A DNA stretch of 64,000 nt from Microbacterium marinilacus (GCF_019753765.1 NZ_JAIJZW010000006.1:62001-126000); one strand, 5' to 3'. Positions 52,340 to 60,792 are shown, counted from the first letter of the stretch. Translations and numbers: made by a program. The notes: generated by a model from the sequence alone, not told the origin.

Positions 52340-52366
52340 GTGCAGACCTGTCGTTGTTGTCGCTGA
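52340..52366 (+). CDS. Poly-cysteine leader peptide (attenuator uORF)
   Basis: Eight-codon leaderless reading frame GTG-CAG-ACC-TGT-CGT-TGT-TGT-CGC-stop (MQTCRCCR), three Cys in eight residues and all encoded by TGT, a codon that is rare in this G/C-rich genome. Short leaderless Cys-rich uORFs upstream of cysteine genes are known from mycobacteria as translational attenuators: ribosome stalling when Cys-tRNA is scarce changes mRNA folding and raises downstream expression. Here it lies 98 nt upstream of the cystathionine beta-synthase-like gene. Confidence 0.7.
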   Translation: MQTCRCCR

Positions 52367-52416
52367 AGCGCGCCGCTCGCGTTCCGAGCGCCCTTCAACC
52401 GACCACCGACAGCTCT

Positions 52417-52442
52417 CCGCGGCGACGTCCCTTCCGCCGCGG
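52417..52442 (+). promoter_or_regulatory. Attenuator hairpin between leader peptide and structural gene
   Basis: CCGCGGCG (52417-52424) and CGCCGCGG (52435-52442) form a perfect 8-bp stem with a 10-nt loop, ending 8 nt before the TGAGGA ribosome-binding site. It could hide or release the site depending on ribosome position on the leader. Confidence 0.5.
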
Positions 52443-52463
52443 TCCCATCCTGAGGACACTCTC

Positions 52464-53537
52464 TTGCGCTACGCACACACCGTCTCCGACCTCGTCGGAT
52501 CCACGCCCCTCGTCCGCCTGAACCACGTCACCGACGGCATCGCCGCCACCGTGCTGGCGAAGGTGGAGTACTTCAACCCCGGCGGGTCGTCCAAGGACCG
52601 CATCGCCACGCTCATCATCGACGCGGCCGAGCGGGAGGGCAGGCTGCGGCCCGGCGGGGTCATCGTCGAGCCGACGAGCGGCAACACCGGCGTCGGCCTC
52701 GCGCTCGTCGCCCAGCAGCGCGGGTACCGCACGGTGTTCGTGGTGCCCGACAAGGTCTCCGAGGACAAGCGCAACGTGCTGAAGGCCTACGGCGCCGAGG
52801 TCGTGGTGACGCCCACCAACGTCGAGCCGGACGACCCCCGGTCGTACTACAGCGTCTCCGACCGCCTGGTGCGCGAGATCCCCGGCGCCTACAAGCCCGA
52901 CCAGTACTCGAACCAGAACGCGCCCCGCAGCCACTTCGGCTCCACGGGGCCCGAGATCTGGCGCGACACCGACGGGCGCGTCACGCACTTCGTCGCCGGC
53001 GTCGGCACCGGCGGCACCATCACCGGCTCGGGACGCTTCCTCAAGCAGGCGTCCGAGGGGCGCGTGCGGATCGTCGGGGCCGACCCCGTGGGATCCATCT
53101 ACTCCGCGGAGCCCGGCCGCCACGATCAGGTGCACGGCTACCTCGTCGAGGGCGTCGGCGAGGACTTCTGGCCCGGCGCGTACGACCCGACGGTGGTCGA
53201 CGAGATCCACCGTGTCCCCGACGCCGAGGCGTTCGCCATGACCCGCCGTCTCGCCCGCGAGGAGGGGCTGCTCGTGGGCGGATCCAGCGGCATGGCCGTC
53301 GTGGCCGCGCTGCGCGCCGCCCGCGACCTGCCCGCCGAGGCCGTCGTCGTGGTGCTGCTGCCCGACCACGGGCGCGGCTACCTCGGCAAGGTGTTCGACG
53401 ACGACTGGATGCGCGCCCACGGCTTCCCCGTCGACGCCCCCGAGCCCCTCGTCCCCGCCGGCCTGCAGGCAGAGCTCGACCGACCGGAGGCCGCCGTCGC
53501 CTCCTCCACCGCGACCCCCACGGAGATCCACGCATGA
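52464..53537 (+). CDS. Cystathionine beta-synthase-like / cysteine synthase family PLP enzyme
   Basis: PLP fold-type II enzyme of 357 residues. The PLP Lys lies in YFNPGGSSKDRIATLI, followed by EPTSGNTGVGLA and GVGTGGTITGSGRF. There is no C-terminal CBS domain pair, so the length fits actinobacterial cystathionine beta-synthases of the short kind or a cysteine synthase. I start it at TTG 52464 (MRYAHTVSDLVGSTPLVRL) with GAGGA 7 nt upstream; the open frame extends 53 codons through the leader region. It is controlled by the cysteine leader and overlaps the metB-like gene (ATGA), suggesting reverse transsulfuration to cysteine. Confidence 0.86.
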   Translation: MRYAHTVSDLVGSTPLVRLNHVTDGIAATVLAKVEYFNPGGSSKDRIATLIIDAAEREGRLRPGGVIVEPTSGNTGVGLALVAQQRGYRTVFVVPDKVSEDKRNVLKAYGAEVVVTPTNVEPDDPRSYYSVSDRLVREIPGAYKPDQYSNQNAPRSHFGSTGPEIWRDTDGRVTHFVAGVGTGGTITGSGRFLKQASEGRVRIVGADPVGSIYSAEPGRHDQVHGYLVEGVGEDFWPGAYDPTVVDEIHRVPDAEAFAMTRRLAREEGLLVGGSSGMAVVAALRAARDLPAEAVVVVLLPDHGRGYLGKVFDDDWMRAHGFPVDAPEPLVPAGLQAELDRPEAAVASSTATPTEIHA

Positions 53538-54715
53538 GCACCGACGCCCGTTCCGACGCCCCCGGCATCGACGGCCCCCGTTTCGACACCGCCGCCGTGC
53601 ACGCGGGCCAGGCCCCCGACGAGGCGACCGGCGCCGTGATCCCGCCCGTCCACTTCTCGACGACGTACGCGCAGGACGGCATCGGCGGCCTGCGCGGAGG
53701 GTACGAGTACGGGCGCGCCGGCAACCCGACCCGCACGGCGCTCGAGACCCAGCTCGCCGCCATCGAGGGCGGAGCGGCCGCGCTGTCGTTCGCGTCCGGC
53801 CTGGCGGCGGAGGACGCGCTGCTGCGCGCGCTGCTGCAGCCCGGCGACGAGGTGCTCCTCGGCAACGACGTCTACGGCGGCACCTACCGCCTCATCGCCC
53901 GCGTGCTCGGGCCCTGGGGCGTGAAGCTGCGCGTGATCGACCTGAGCGACCCCGAGGCCGTCGACGCCGCCCTCGCCGAGCGCGCCCCGCGGATCGTGTG
54001 GGTGGAGACGCCCAGCAACCCGCTGCTGCGCATCACCGACATCCGGGCGCTCGCCGCGAAGGCCCACGCCGCCGGCTCGGTCGTCGTCGTGGACAACACG
54101 TTCGCCTCCCCGGCGCTGCAGCGGCCCCTCGACCTCGGCGCCGATGTGGTCGTCCACTCGACGACCAAGTACCTCGGCGGGCACTCCGACGTCGTCGGCG
54201 GCGCCCTCGTGTTCGCCGACGACGCGCTGGCGGAGCAGGCGCGGTTCCTGCAGTTCGCCGCGGGCGCCGTCTCGGGTCCGCTCGACGCGTGGCTCACGAC
54301 GCGCGGCATCAAGACCCTCGCGGTGCGGATGGAGCGCCACAGCGCCAACGGGCAGGCGGTGGCCGACTTCCTCGCGTCGCACGATCGGGTGGCGCGGGTG
54401 TACTACCCCGGTCTCGCCTCGCACCCCGGGCACGAGATCGCGGCGGCCCAGATGTCCGGCTTCGGCGGCATCGTCTCGCTGGCGTTGGCCGACGCCGCCT
54501 CCGCCCGGCGCTTCGCGGAGTCGACCCGGCTGTTCACGCTGGCCGAGTCGCTCGGCGGGGTCGAGTCGCTCGTCAACTATCCCGACGCGATGACCCACGC
54601 CTCCGTGCGGGGCACCGAGCTGGCGGTCCCGGACGACGTGGTGCGCCTCTCGGTGGGCATCGAGCACGCCGACGACCTGCTCGCCGACCTCGACGCCGCC
54701 CTGCGCGCGCTCTAG
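53534..54715 (+). CDS. metB: Cystathionine gamma-synthase/gamma-lyase
   Basis: Cys/Met-metabolism PLP enzyme of 393 residues. PLP Lys is in VVHSTTKYLGGHSDVVGG. FDTAAVHAGQAPDEATGAVIPP, YEYGRAGNPTR and SLGGVESLVNYPDAMTH are family landmarks. It is coupled to the preceding synthase gene and under the same cysteine leader. That pairing, with MetY available for direct sulfhydrylation, makes a gamma-lyase role (cystathionine to cysteine) more likely than a synthase role, though mycobacterial MetB proteins can do both. Stop codon TAG, rare in this window. Confidence 0.87.
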   Translation: MSTDARSDAPGIDGPRFDTAAVHAGQAPDEATGAVIPPVHFSTTYAQDGIGGLRGGYEYGRAGNPTRTALETQLAAIEGGAAALSFASGLAAEDALLRALLQPGDEVLLGNDVYGGTYRLIARVLGPWGVKLRVIDLSDPEAVDAALAERAPRIVWVETPSNPLLRITDIRALAAKAHAAGSVVVVDNTFASPALQRPLDLGADVVVHSTTKYLGGHSDVVGGALVFADDALAEQARFLQFAAGAVSGPLDAWLTTRGIKTLAVRMERHSANGQAVADFLASHDRVARVYYPGLASHPGHEIAAAQMSGFGGIVSLALADAASARRFAESTRLFTLAESLGGVESLVNYPDAMTHASVRGTELAVPDDVVRLSVGIEHADDLLADLDAALRAL

Positions 54716-54764
54716 CGACGGGGCCGGGCGGCGGGCCCCGGGCGGTCGCACAGGCGGCGACGCC

Positions 54765-54770
54765 TAGACT
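54765..54770 (+). promoter_or_regulatory. -10 box upstream of the DUF308-like gene
   Basis: TAGACT matches TANNNT and lies 34 nt before the start ATG, leaving room for a short 5' leader. The sequence between the metB stop and this box is G/C-rich and has no clear -35. Confidence 0.4.
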
Positions 54771-54804
54771 GGACCCGTCCCGCTCGGCCGACCCTGGATC
54801 CACC

Positions 54805-55485
54805 ATGCCCGCTGCCTCCGCGCCCCTGCGCGTGACCCCACGTCACATCCAACTGCTGCGTGCCGTGTTCGCGGCGGTCGCGGCGCTGATGATCACGTTC
54901 TCGCCCGATCACTCGCACGCGGTGGGGCTGGCGGTGTTCGGCGGCTTCGGCATCGCGACCGGTCTCGTGTTCGCCATCGCGGCGTGGCTCGTCGCTCCGG
55001 CCGGCCGTCGCGGCGGCCCCGCCCTGCTCGCCGCGATCCACCTGGTCGCCGGCATGGCGGCGAGCATCGTGACGCTGCGGTCCGACGTGCTGTTCTTCGT
55101 GGTCGTGATCGTGTGGGCGCTGCTGACGGGCCTGATCGAGCTGCTCCTCGGCGTCACCGCGCGCCGCCGGGGAGAGGCGACGAGGGCGGCGCGGACCGCG
55201 TCGCGCGATGCGATCGTGGTCGGCGCGCTGGGGCTCGTCCTCGGGGTCGCGCTGCTGTTCGTCTCGCCCGAGTACGCGCTGGACTACGTGATCGAGACCA
55301 AGGAGGGCGCCCTGCTGCCCTTCACCCTGACGGGCACGACCATCGGCGTCGGCCTGCTGGGCGGGTACGCCGCGATCGTGGCGGTCTACCTCGGCATCGC
55401 GGGGCTCTCGCCCGAGCAGCAGGAGACCGACGAGGCCTCCGTCGCCGAGCCCGCCGCGACGGCCCCGCAGGAGGAGCGACCGTGA
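54805..55485 (+). CDS. Membrane protein, HdeD/DUF308-like
   Basis: Integral membrane protein of 226 residues with about six hydrophobic segments in three helical pairs (for example LLRAVFAAVAALMITFS, IATGLVFAIAAWLVAP, VVVIVWALLTGLIELLLGV), followed by an acidic cytosolic tail. The pattern matches DUF308 proteins, whose function is unknown. ATG 54805 has a poor ribosome-binding site. Overlaps the next small membrane-protein gene by 4 bp. Confidence 0.75.
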   Translation: MPAASAPLRVTPRHIQLLRAVFAAVAALMITFSPDHSHAVGLAVFGGFGIATGLVFAIAAWLVAPAGRRGGPALLAAIHLVAGMAASIVTLRSDVLFFVVVIVWALLTGLIELLLGVTARRRGEATRAARTASRDAIVVGALGLVLGVALLFVSPEYALDYVIETKEGALLPFTLTGTTIGVGLLGGYAAIVAVYLGIAGLSPEQQETDEASVAEPAATAPQEERP

Positions 55486-55787
55486 CCGACAAGCCCACCC
55501 GCCGCGAGCTGATGCGCCCCGCGCAGCTGCTGGGCATCGCCTTCGCGGCCGCGCTGTTCGGGGGCCTCATCACGGCGATGTCGATGGGCGCCTTCCAGGC
55601 GCTTCCCGGCGACGCGATCGTGCGGGCGTGGACGGTCGCGGCGATCGTCGCGGGCGTCTCGTTCATCGCGGTTCTGCTGGGGCTGTCCATGCTGCTGCTC
55701 CTGGTCCCGCCCGCCGAGCAGTCCGAGACCATGGACCGTCCCGTCCTGCTGCCGCGCGAGGACGAGCCGGGCGACTCCCCGCGCTGA
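55482..55787 (+). CDS. Small membrane protein of unknown function
   Basis: Protein of 101 residues with two membrane segments (LLGIAFAAALFGGLITAM, residues about 16-33, and VAAIVAGVSFIAVLLGLSML, about 52-71) and a polar, acidic C-terminal tail. The GTG start overlaps the preceding gene, indicating coupled expression. The pattern is common as an unnamed Microbacteriaceae membrane protein; I do not recognise a function. Confidence 0.7.
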   Translation: MTDKPTRRELMRPAQLLGIAFAAALFGGLITAMSMGAFQALPGDAIVRAWTVAAIVAGVSFIAVLLGLSMLLLLVPPAEQSETMDRPVLLPREDEPGDSPR

Positions 55788-55872
55788 CGCCGGGCCGGAG
55801 CGGGCGGATCTGCCCGTCATCCGGGCGCGGGACGCCGGCTCGTGACACTATGTCGCATGAGGGGGTCCAGTC

Positions 55873-56661
55873 TTGACAGAGGTGAATCCGTCGACGGAGA
55901 TGTTCGACGAGGTCGAGGTCAACACGATGCCGAGCCGGATCGCGCCGTTGCGCATCGAGTTCGCCGGCGAGTGGCACGAGATGCCGGTCGACCGGGCGTT
56001 CGTGATCGGACGCGAGGGCGACCTCGAGATCGATGACAACCAGTATCTGCACCGGCAGTTCCTCGAGGTGCAGTGCCAGGACGGGCTGTGGTGGATCGCG
56101 AACGTCGGGTCGCGTCTGGCGGCCACGATCTCGAGCGCCGGCGGCGCCGTGCAGTCGTGGCTCTCGCCCGGCGCGCGGATGCCCGTCGTCTTCGCGCAGA
56201 GCGTGATCGTGTTCACGGCGGGACCGACGACGTACGAGCTCACGCTCTACACGGAGGAGGCTCAGTACGCCGTCTCGAGCCAGATCGAGGCGTCCATGAG
56301 CGGCGAGACCACGGTCATGCCCGTGAGCTTCACCCCGCTGCAGAAGCTGCTGATCGTCGCGCTCGCCGAGCCGATGCTGCGCCGCGAGGGCGTCAGCGTG
56401 AGCGAGCTGCCCTCCTCGAGCGCCGCCGCGTCACGGCTCGGCTGGACGATGAGCAAGTTCAACCGCAAGCTCGACAACGTGTGCGACAAGCTCGACCGCA
56501 TGGGGGTCCAGGGCCTGCGCGGCGGACCGGGCAAGCTGGCGACCAACCGTCGCGCGCGCCTGGTCGAGTACGCGGTCACGTCGCAGCTCGTGACCCGCGC
56601 CGACCTCGCCCTGCTCGACGACGAGGCCCTGCGCAACCAGAACGACGCCGAAGAGGACTGA
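55873..56661 (+). CDS. FHA-domain protein
   Basis: Cytosolic protein of 262 residues. An N-terminal FHA-like domain (about residues 25-115: AFVIGREGDLEIDDNQYLHRQF, then LWWIANVGSR) would bind phosphothreonine peptides, although the usual SxxH serine is Tyr-Leu-His here. The C-terminal half (about 150-262) is helical with FNRKLDNVCDKLDRMGVQGL and looks like a winged helix. It starts at TTG 55873 behind GAGGGGG; GTG 55882 is an alternative. Stands alone between membrane genes and purB. Confidence 0.75.
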   Translation: MTEVNPSTEMFDEVEVNTMPSRIAPLRIEFAGEWHEMPVDRAFVIGREGDLEIDDNQYLHRQFLEVQCQDGLWWIANVGSRLAATISSAGGAVQSWLSPGARMPVVFAQSVIVFTAGPTTYELTLYTEEAQYAVSSQIEASMSGETTVMPVSFTPLQKLLIVALAEPMLRREGVSVSELPSSSAAASRLGWTMSKFNRKLDNVCDKLDRMGVQGLRGGPGKLATNRRARLVEYAVTSQLVTRADLALLDDEALRNQNDAEED

Positions 56662-56775
56662 CCGGTCGCGTCGACCCGCGCGCGTCCGCCTGACCGCGGC
56701 CTCACCCGCGGCGAGACGGCGATCGCCGTGTCAGACCGCCGACGTCGGCGAGGGTCTCGCCCGGCCGGATCGGCG

Positions 56776-56811
56776 TCGCGCGGGCGGTGCGGTCTCGCGC
56801 GGGCGGTGCGG
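56776..56811. repeat. Tandem 19-bp repeat in a convergent gap
   Basis: TCGCGCGGGCGGTGCGG occurs at 56776-56792 and again at 56795-56811, giving two copies of a 19-bp unit directly before the purB stop. The 152-bp gap between the FHA and purB genes contains nothing else I can support. Confidence 0.6.
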
Positions 56812-56813
56812 CG

Positions 56814-58196
56814 TCAGAGCTTGGAGCGCGTGAGCTGCTCCGCCAGGCCGCTGTAGGTCGCCGGCGTCAGGGCGAGCAGACGCTGCTTCGCCTCGTCGCC
56901 GATCTCGAGCCCCTGCACGAACTCCGCGAGGTCCGCGGCGCCGACGCGACGGCCGCGCGTGAGCTCCTTGAGCAGCGCGTACGGGTCCTGGATCGTCGAC
57001 CGCCCGGCGGTGACCTCGGCGCGCACGACGGTCTGGATGGCCTCGCCCAGCACCTCCCAGTTCTGGTCGAGGTCGGCCAGCAGCACGTCGCGCGACAGCG
57101 AGATCTCGCCCAGCCCGCGCGTGAGATTGTCCAGCGCGAGCAGCGAGTGGCCGAACGCCACCCCGATGTTGCGCTGCGTGGTCGAGTCGGTCAGGTCGCG
57201 CTGCAGGCGCGACGTCACCAGCGTCTGGGCGAGCGACGCCAGCAGCGCTCCGGACAGCTCGAGGTTCGCCTCGGCGTTCTCGAAGCGGATGGGGTTGATC
57301 TTGTGCGGCATGGTCGACGACCCGGTCGCGCCCGCGACCGGGATCTGGGCGAAGTAGCCGAGCGAGATGTACGTCCACACGTCGGTCGCGAGGTTGTGCA
57401 GGATGCCGCCCGCGTGGCGCACGCGGTCGTACAGCTCCACCTGCCAGTCGTGCGACTCGATCTGCGTCGTGAGGGGGTTGAAGGTCAGCCCGAGCGACTC
57501 GACGAACTCGCGGGCGAGGTTCGGCCAGGCCACCTGCGGCGCGGCCGCGAGGTGCGCCGACCAGGTGCCCGTCGCGCCCGAGAACTTGCCGAGGTACTCG
57601 CCGCCCTCGATCTGCTTCAGCACGCGCTCGAGGCGCCACACGAACACCGCGAGCTCCTTGCCCATGGTCGTGGGCGTCGCCGGCTGCCCGTGCGTGCGCG
57701 ACAGCATGGGGGCGTCGGCGTGCTCGAGCGCGAGCTCGCGCAGCTTCTGGATCACGCGCCGGTACGCGGGCAGCCAGGCGTCGTTCACGGCGCGCTTCAC
57801 GGTCAGGGCGTACGAGAGCGAGTTGACGTCCTCGCTCGTGCAGCCGAAGTGGGTGAGCTCAGCGACGCGGTCGAGGCCGAGGGCCGACAGACGGTCGCGC
57901 ACGAGGTACTCCACGGCCTTCACGTCGTGTCGGGTGACGGCCTCGCGCTCGGCGAGCCAGTCGATCTCGTCCTGGCCGAACGTGAGGTACAGCGCGCGCA
58001 GCTGCTGCTTCTCGTCCTGGGACAGCGGCGTCGTGCCGAACAGCGCGTGGTTGGTGAGGGTGATGATCCACTCGACCTCCACCTCGACGCGGGCCCGGTT
58101 CAGGCCAGCCTCCGACAGGTATTCGCCCAGGGGCGACACCGTGGCCTGGTAGCGGCCGTCGAGGGGGCTGAGGGGCTGGGTGGGAAGAGCGGTCAC
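56814..58196 (-). CDS. purB: Adenylosuccinate lyase
   Basis: Housekeeping enzyme of purine synthesis: releases fumarate from SAICAR and adenylosuccinate. The 460 residues include RTHGQPATPTTMGKELAVF, THFGCTSEDVNSLSYAL and the superfamily signature SSTMPHKINPIRFENAE. The GTG start at 58196 has GGAG 7 nt upstream. It resembles the longer Escherichia coli-type PurB rather than the short Bacillus type. It follows the phosphatase gene on the same strand by 21 bp, so the two are probably cotranscribed. Confidence 0.93.
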   Translation of the reverse strand: MTALPTQPLSPLDGRYQATVSPLGEYLSEAGLNRARVEVEVEWIITLTNHALFGTTPLSQDEKQQLRALYLTFGQDEIDWLAEREAVTRHDVKAVEYLVRDRLSALGLDRVAELTHFGCTSEDVNSLSYALTVKRAVNDAWLPAYRRVIQKLRELALEHADAPMLSRTHGQPATPTTMGKELAVFVWRLERVLKQIEGGEYLGKFSGATGTWSAHLAAAPQVAWPNLAREFVESLGLTFNPLTTQIESHDWQVELYDRVRHAGGILHNLATDVWTYISLGYFAQIPVAGATGSSTMPHKINPIRFENAEANLELSGALLASLAQTLVTSRLQRDLTDSTTQRNIGVAFGHSLLALDNLTRGLGEISLSRDVLLADLDQNWEVLGEAIQTVVRAEVTAGRSTIQDPYALLKELTRGRRVGAADLAEFVQGLEIGDEAKQRLLALTPATYSGLAEQLTRSKL

Positions 58197-58217
58197 GCGG
58201 GAGCTCCGAATCTCAGG

Positions 58218-58727
58218 TCAGTGGCCGGATCGCGCCGGGCGGATCGCCGGTTCGAGCTGGCGGAACAGCGCCCGGCTGGCGCTCTCGATCATACCGAGCA
58301 CGTCGTCGAACATCCGGGCGTCGGCGTAGTACGGGTCGGGGACATCCGGCCCCGGGGCCGCGGGGTCGAACGACAGCAGCAGCGAGATGCGGTCGCGGTG
58401 GCCGTCCTCGGGGGCCCACTGACGCAACACCCTCTCATGGCTGCGGTCGAGCGCCACGATGAGGTCGTTGTCGCGGAAGGCGTCGAGGTCGAACTGGCGG
58501 GCCCGATGGGCGGAGCCGTCGTAGCCGCGGCGTTCGAGCGCCGCCAGCGTGCGGTGGTCGGCGCGTTCGCCGACGTGCCAGTCGCCGGTGCCCGCGCTGG
58601 TGGACACGACGCGATCGGCGAGGCCGGCCTGCGCGGCGAGCTCGCGGAAGACGACCTCGGCCATGGGGGACCGGCAGATGTTGCCGGTGCACACGAAGAC
58701 GACGCGGAACGCGTCGGGGACAGACAT
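58218..58727 (-). CDS. Low-molecular-weight protein tyrosine phosphatase
   Basis: Cytosolic phosphatase of 169 residues. The P-loop VFVCTGNICRSPMAEVVF (residues about 9-26) carries the catalytic Cys and Arg (CX5RS), and the general acid Asp lies in VPDPYYAD near the C-terminus. Arsenate reductases share the fold, but the DPYY motif and spacing favour phosphotyrosine chemistry. No kinase or capsule gene is adjacent. Upstream of purB on the same strand. Confidence 0.9.
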   Translation of the reverse strand: MSVPDAFRVVFVCTGNICRSPMAEVVFRELAAQAGLADRVVSTSAGTGDWHVGERADHRTLAALERRGYDGSAHRARQFDLDAFRDNDLIVALDRSHERVLRQWAPEDGHRDRISLLLSFDPAAPGPDVPDPYYADARMFDDVLGMIESASRALFRQLEPAIRPARSGH

Positions 58728-58845
58728 GCGACCATTCTGCCGCGCCCGGAGCCATGCCTCGTCCCCATGCGGGGCGAGGGGACGGGTTGCTCGCCGCCTC
58801 GCGACCAGCCCACCGAGGAGCGCGGGCGCCCGGCATCGTCGACGC

Positions 58846-59100
58846 ATGGAAGTGAACGGATCCGGGTTCCCCGCCGATGCCGCGGCCCGCCTCGAGGCGG
58901 CCCGCGCCGAGCTGGAGGCCGCCCGGGCGGAGCTCGCCGCGCTCGTCGACGCGGTCTCGTGGGCGGCGCCGGTCGCCGTCGCGTTCCGCGAGGCGGCGGG
59001 CGCGCGGATGTGCGACACGGCCGCCATCGCCGCGACGGCGGACGAGGTCCTTTCTGCTCTGCACCGCCAGGGCGGCCTGCTCGCCGTCGACGGGCGATGA
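58846..59100 (+). CDS. WXG100-like small helical protein
   Basis: Protein of 84 residues consisting of two amphipathic helices: AAARLEAARAELEAARAELAAL (residues about 11-32) and a second after a turn, SWAAPVAVAFREAA, where the WXG turn reads WAA. The layout matches small partners of type VII (ESX-like) secretion substrates. Its stop overlaps the start of the larger hydrolase gene (ATGA), so the two are translated together. The ribosome-binding site is weak, and no secretion machinery is in the window. Confidence 0.55.
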   Translation: MEVNGSGFPADAAARLEAARAELEAARAELAALVDAVSWAAPVAVAFREAAGARMCDTAAIAATADEVLSALHRQGGLLAVDGR

Positions 59101-60428
59101 GCATGCCCTCGCCGCCCGACGACGACTTCCTGATCGGCGCGGGCTCGGTGATCCAGGTCTCGACGCCCGAGCTGCGCGACACGGCCGCGAGGTTCGCGCG
59201 CGTCTCCGTGCGCCTGAGCACCGCCGGCGACGGCGCGATGAGCGCCTATCTCGGCATCCATGCCCCGTACGACGCCGACGGGGCATGGCAGGTCGCCGCG
59301 CGCGCCGGCCAGGCGTCCATCGCGGTGGCGGCGGTCGCGGAGGACCTGCGTCGCACCGCCGACGTCTACGACATCGCCGAGGCGCGGGCGCAGCTGGGGT
59401 TCCTCTCCGCCGCGACGGACGTCGGCGCCCGCGAGCGGGACGCGCGCCTGCTCGAGAGCCGCATCGACACCCTCGCCGCGCGCCGTCCCGGAGCGCTCGA
59501 CGAGGCGACCGAGCTGCTCGAGCGCGCGGGCGACGCCTGGAAGCCCGGCGTGCTGACCGCGTCTCCGCTGCTGCACGGCGCCGTCGACGCGGCGATCGGG
59601 GCGGTCGTCGGCACGCTGGAGCGGGCGCGCGACGCGCGAGCCACGGGAGCGGCGCCGAGACCGGGCGACGCGGCGGTCGCGCTCACGCGGCAGCCGGTGT
59701 CGCCGGCGCGGGCCCCGGCGACCCTCGCCGAGCGCGCCGCGCGCATTCCGCGGGGAGCGCAGCGGGTGCGCGTCGAGAAGACGCGGATGCCCGACGGCAC
59801 GTTCCGCTACGGGGTCTACATCGCCGGCACGCGCGACATGACGGGGCAGGATCCGGGTGAGCCCTTCGACATGCGCAGCAACCTCGAGCTCTTCTCCGGC
59901 GCCGAGAGCGCGTCCTCCGCCGCGGTCGAGGCCGCGCTCCGGGACGCCGGGGCGCGCCCGGGCGACGTGATCGACATCACGGCCCACTCGCAGGGGGCGA
60001 TGGTCGGCAACGTCCTCGCGCTCAAGGGCGAGTACGTCGTCGCGACCTTCGTCGCGCTGGGACCGCCGGCAGTCGTGCCGCTCGGCGACGGCACCCTCAG
60101 CGTGCACGTCGCGTTCGACGACGACCCCGTCGCGGTCCTGAGCGCGGGCGGGCTTCCGGGCCCCGCCGGGTCGGACGCGAGCATCGTCGTGCACGGCGAC
60201 GTCGGCGGCGACGGGACGACGGCGATGGTGCCGGATCAGCGGACGCACGCCCTCGACCGCTACGCGGGTCTGCTGGGGCAGGCGGAGAGGAGCGGAGACC
60301 CCCGGATGCGCGCGTTCCACGAGGCGCTCGCGGAGGTCGCCGCGGGGCACCCGGTGGCCGCCTCCGACTACGGCGCCCGCAGGGCGGACGGCGTCGTCAG
60401 CGCTTCTTCGCCTGAGGACGCAGGATGA
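59097..60428 (+). CDS. Predicted secreted-type alpha/beta hydrolase with helical N-terminal domain
   Basis: Protein of 443 residues without a signal peptide. The first 190 residues or so are Ala-rich helices that resemble the long WXG100/LXG-type leader of type VII substrates. The C-terminal domain has an alpha/beta-hydrolase core with the nucleophile Ser298 in ITAHSQGAMVGN, Asp in HVAFDDDPVAV, and a His in DQRTHALDRYAG. Coupling to the WXG100-like gene supports export as a pair. A lipase or esterase acting outside the cell, or an interbacterial toxin, are possibilities. Its 3' end overlaps the convergent membrane gene by 32 bp. Confidence 0.65.
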   Translation: MSMPSPPDDDFLIGAGSVIQVSTPELRDTAARFARVSVRLSTAGDGAMSAYLGIHAPYDADGAWQVAARAGQASIAVAAVAEDLRRTADVYDIAEARAQLGFLSAATDVGARERDARLLESRIDTLAARRPGALDEATELLERAGDAWKPGVLTASPLLHGAVDAAIGAVVGTLERARDARATGAAPRPGDAAVALTRQPVSPARAPATLAERAARIPRGAQRVRVEKTRMPDGTFRYGVYIAGTRDMTGQDPGEPFDMRSNLELFSGAESASSAAVEAALRDAGARPGDVIDITAHSQGAMVGNVLALKGEYVVATFVALGPPAVVPLGDGTLSVHVAFDDDPVAVLSAGGLPGPAGSDASIVVHGDVGGDGTTAMVPDQRTHALDRYAGLLGQAERSGDPRMRAFHEALAEVAAGHPVAASDYGARRADGVVSASSPEDAG

Positions 60429-60792
60429 TGCCGAAGAACCAGTTGATGACGCTGATCAGGAAGGCGGCGACGACCCCCCACCAGAAGTCGCCGACGCTGA
60501 GCCCCCAGCCCCAGGACCCGGTGATGGCCGCCGTCAGCCACAGCAGGAAGCCGTTGACGATGAGCGAGATCAGGCCCAGCGTCAGCAGGTACAGCGGGAA
60601 CGCGACGATGCGGATCACGGTGCCGATGATCGTGTTGCACAGCGCGAAGACCGCGCTCACCGCGAGCAGGGTCAGCACGAGCTGCAGATCGCCGCCGGGC
60701 GAGAACGGCGTGACGGTCACCTGCAGCGCGGGGACCAGCGTCACGACCCAGATGGCGAACGCGTTCACGACGACGCGGACGAGGAAGCGCAT
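60397..60792 (-). CDS. Membrane protein of the holin-4_2/YvlD family
   Basis: Protein of 131 residues with four membrane segments, among them VVVNAFAIWVVTLVPALQV, LVLTLLAVSAVFALC and LLTLGLISLIVNGFLLWLT. The family is often labelled phage holin but is chromosomal and widespread, with unknown function. There are no phage genes nearby. Its 3' end overlaps the hydrolase gene in convergent orientation. Confidence 0.8.
   Translation of the reverse strand: MRFLVRVVVNAFAIWVVTLVPALQVTVTPFSPGGDLQLVLTLLAVSAVFALCNTIIGTVIRIVAFPLYLLTLGLISLIVNGFLLWLTAAITGSWGWGLSVGDFWWGVVAAFLISVINWFFGIILRPQAKKR

Noticed and set aside
56787..60428. A 1213-codon + strand frame spanning purB and the phosphatase gene
   Set aside because: It is the antisense of purB and of the phosphatase. 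Only the part from ATG 59097 has coding features.
60397..60792. Prophage indication from a holin-like membrane protein
   Set aside because: The family is mostly chromosomal and no phage structural, lysis or integrase genes are near.
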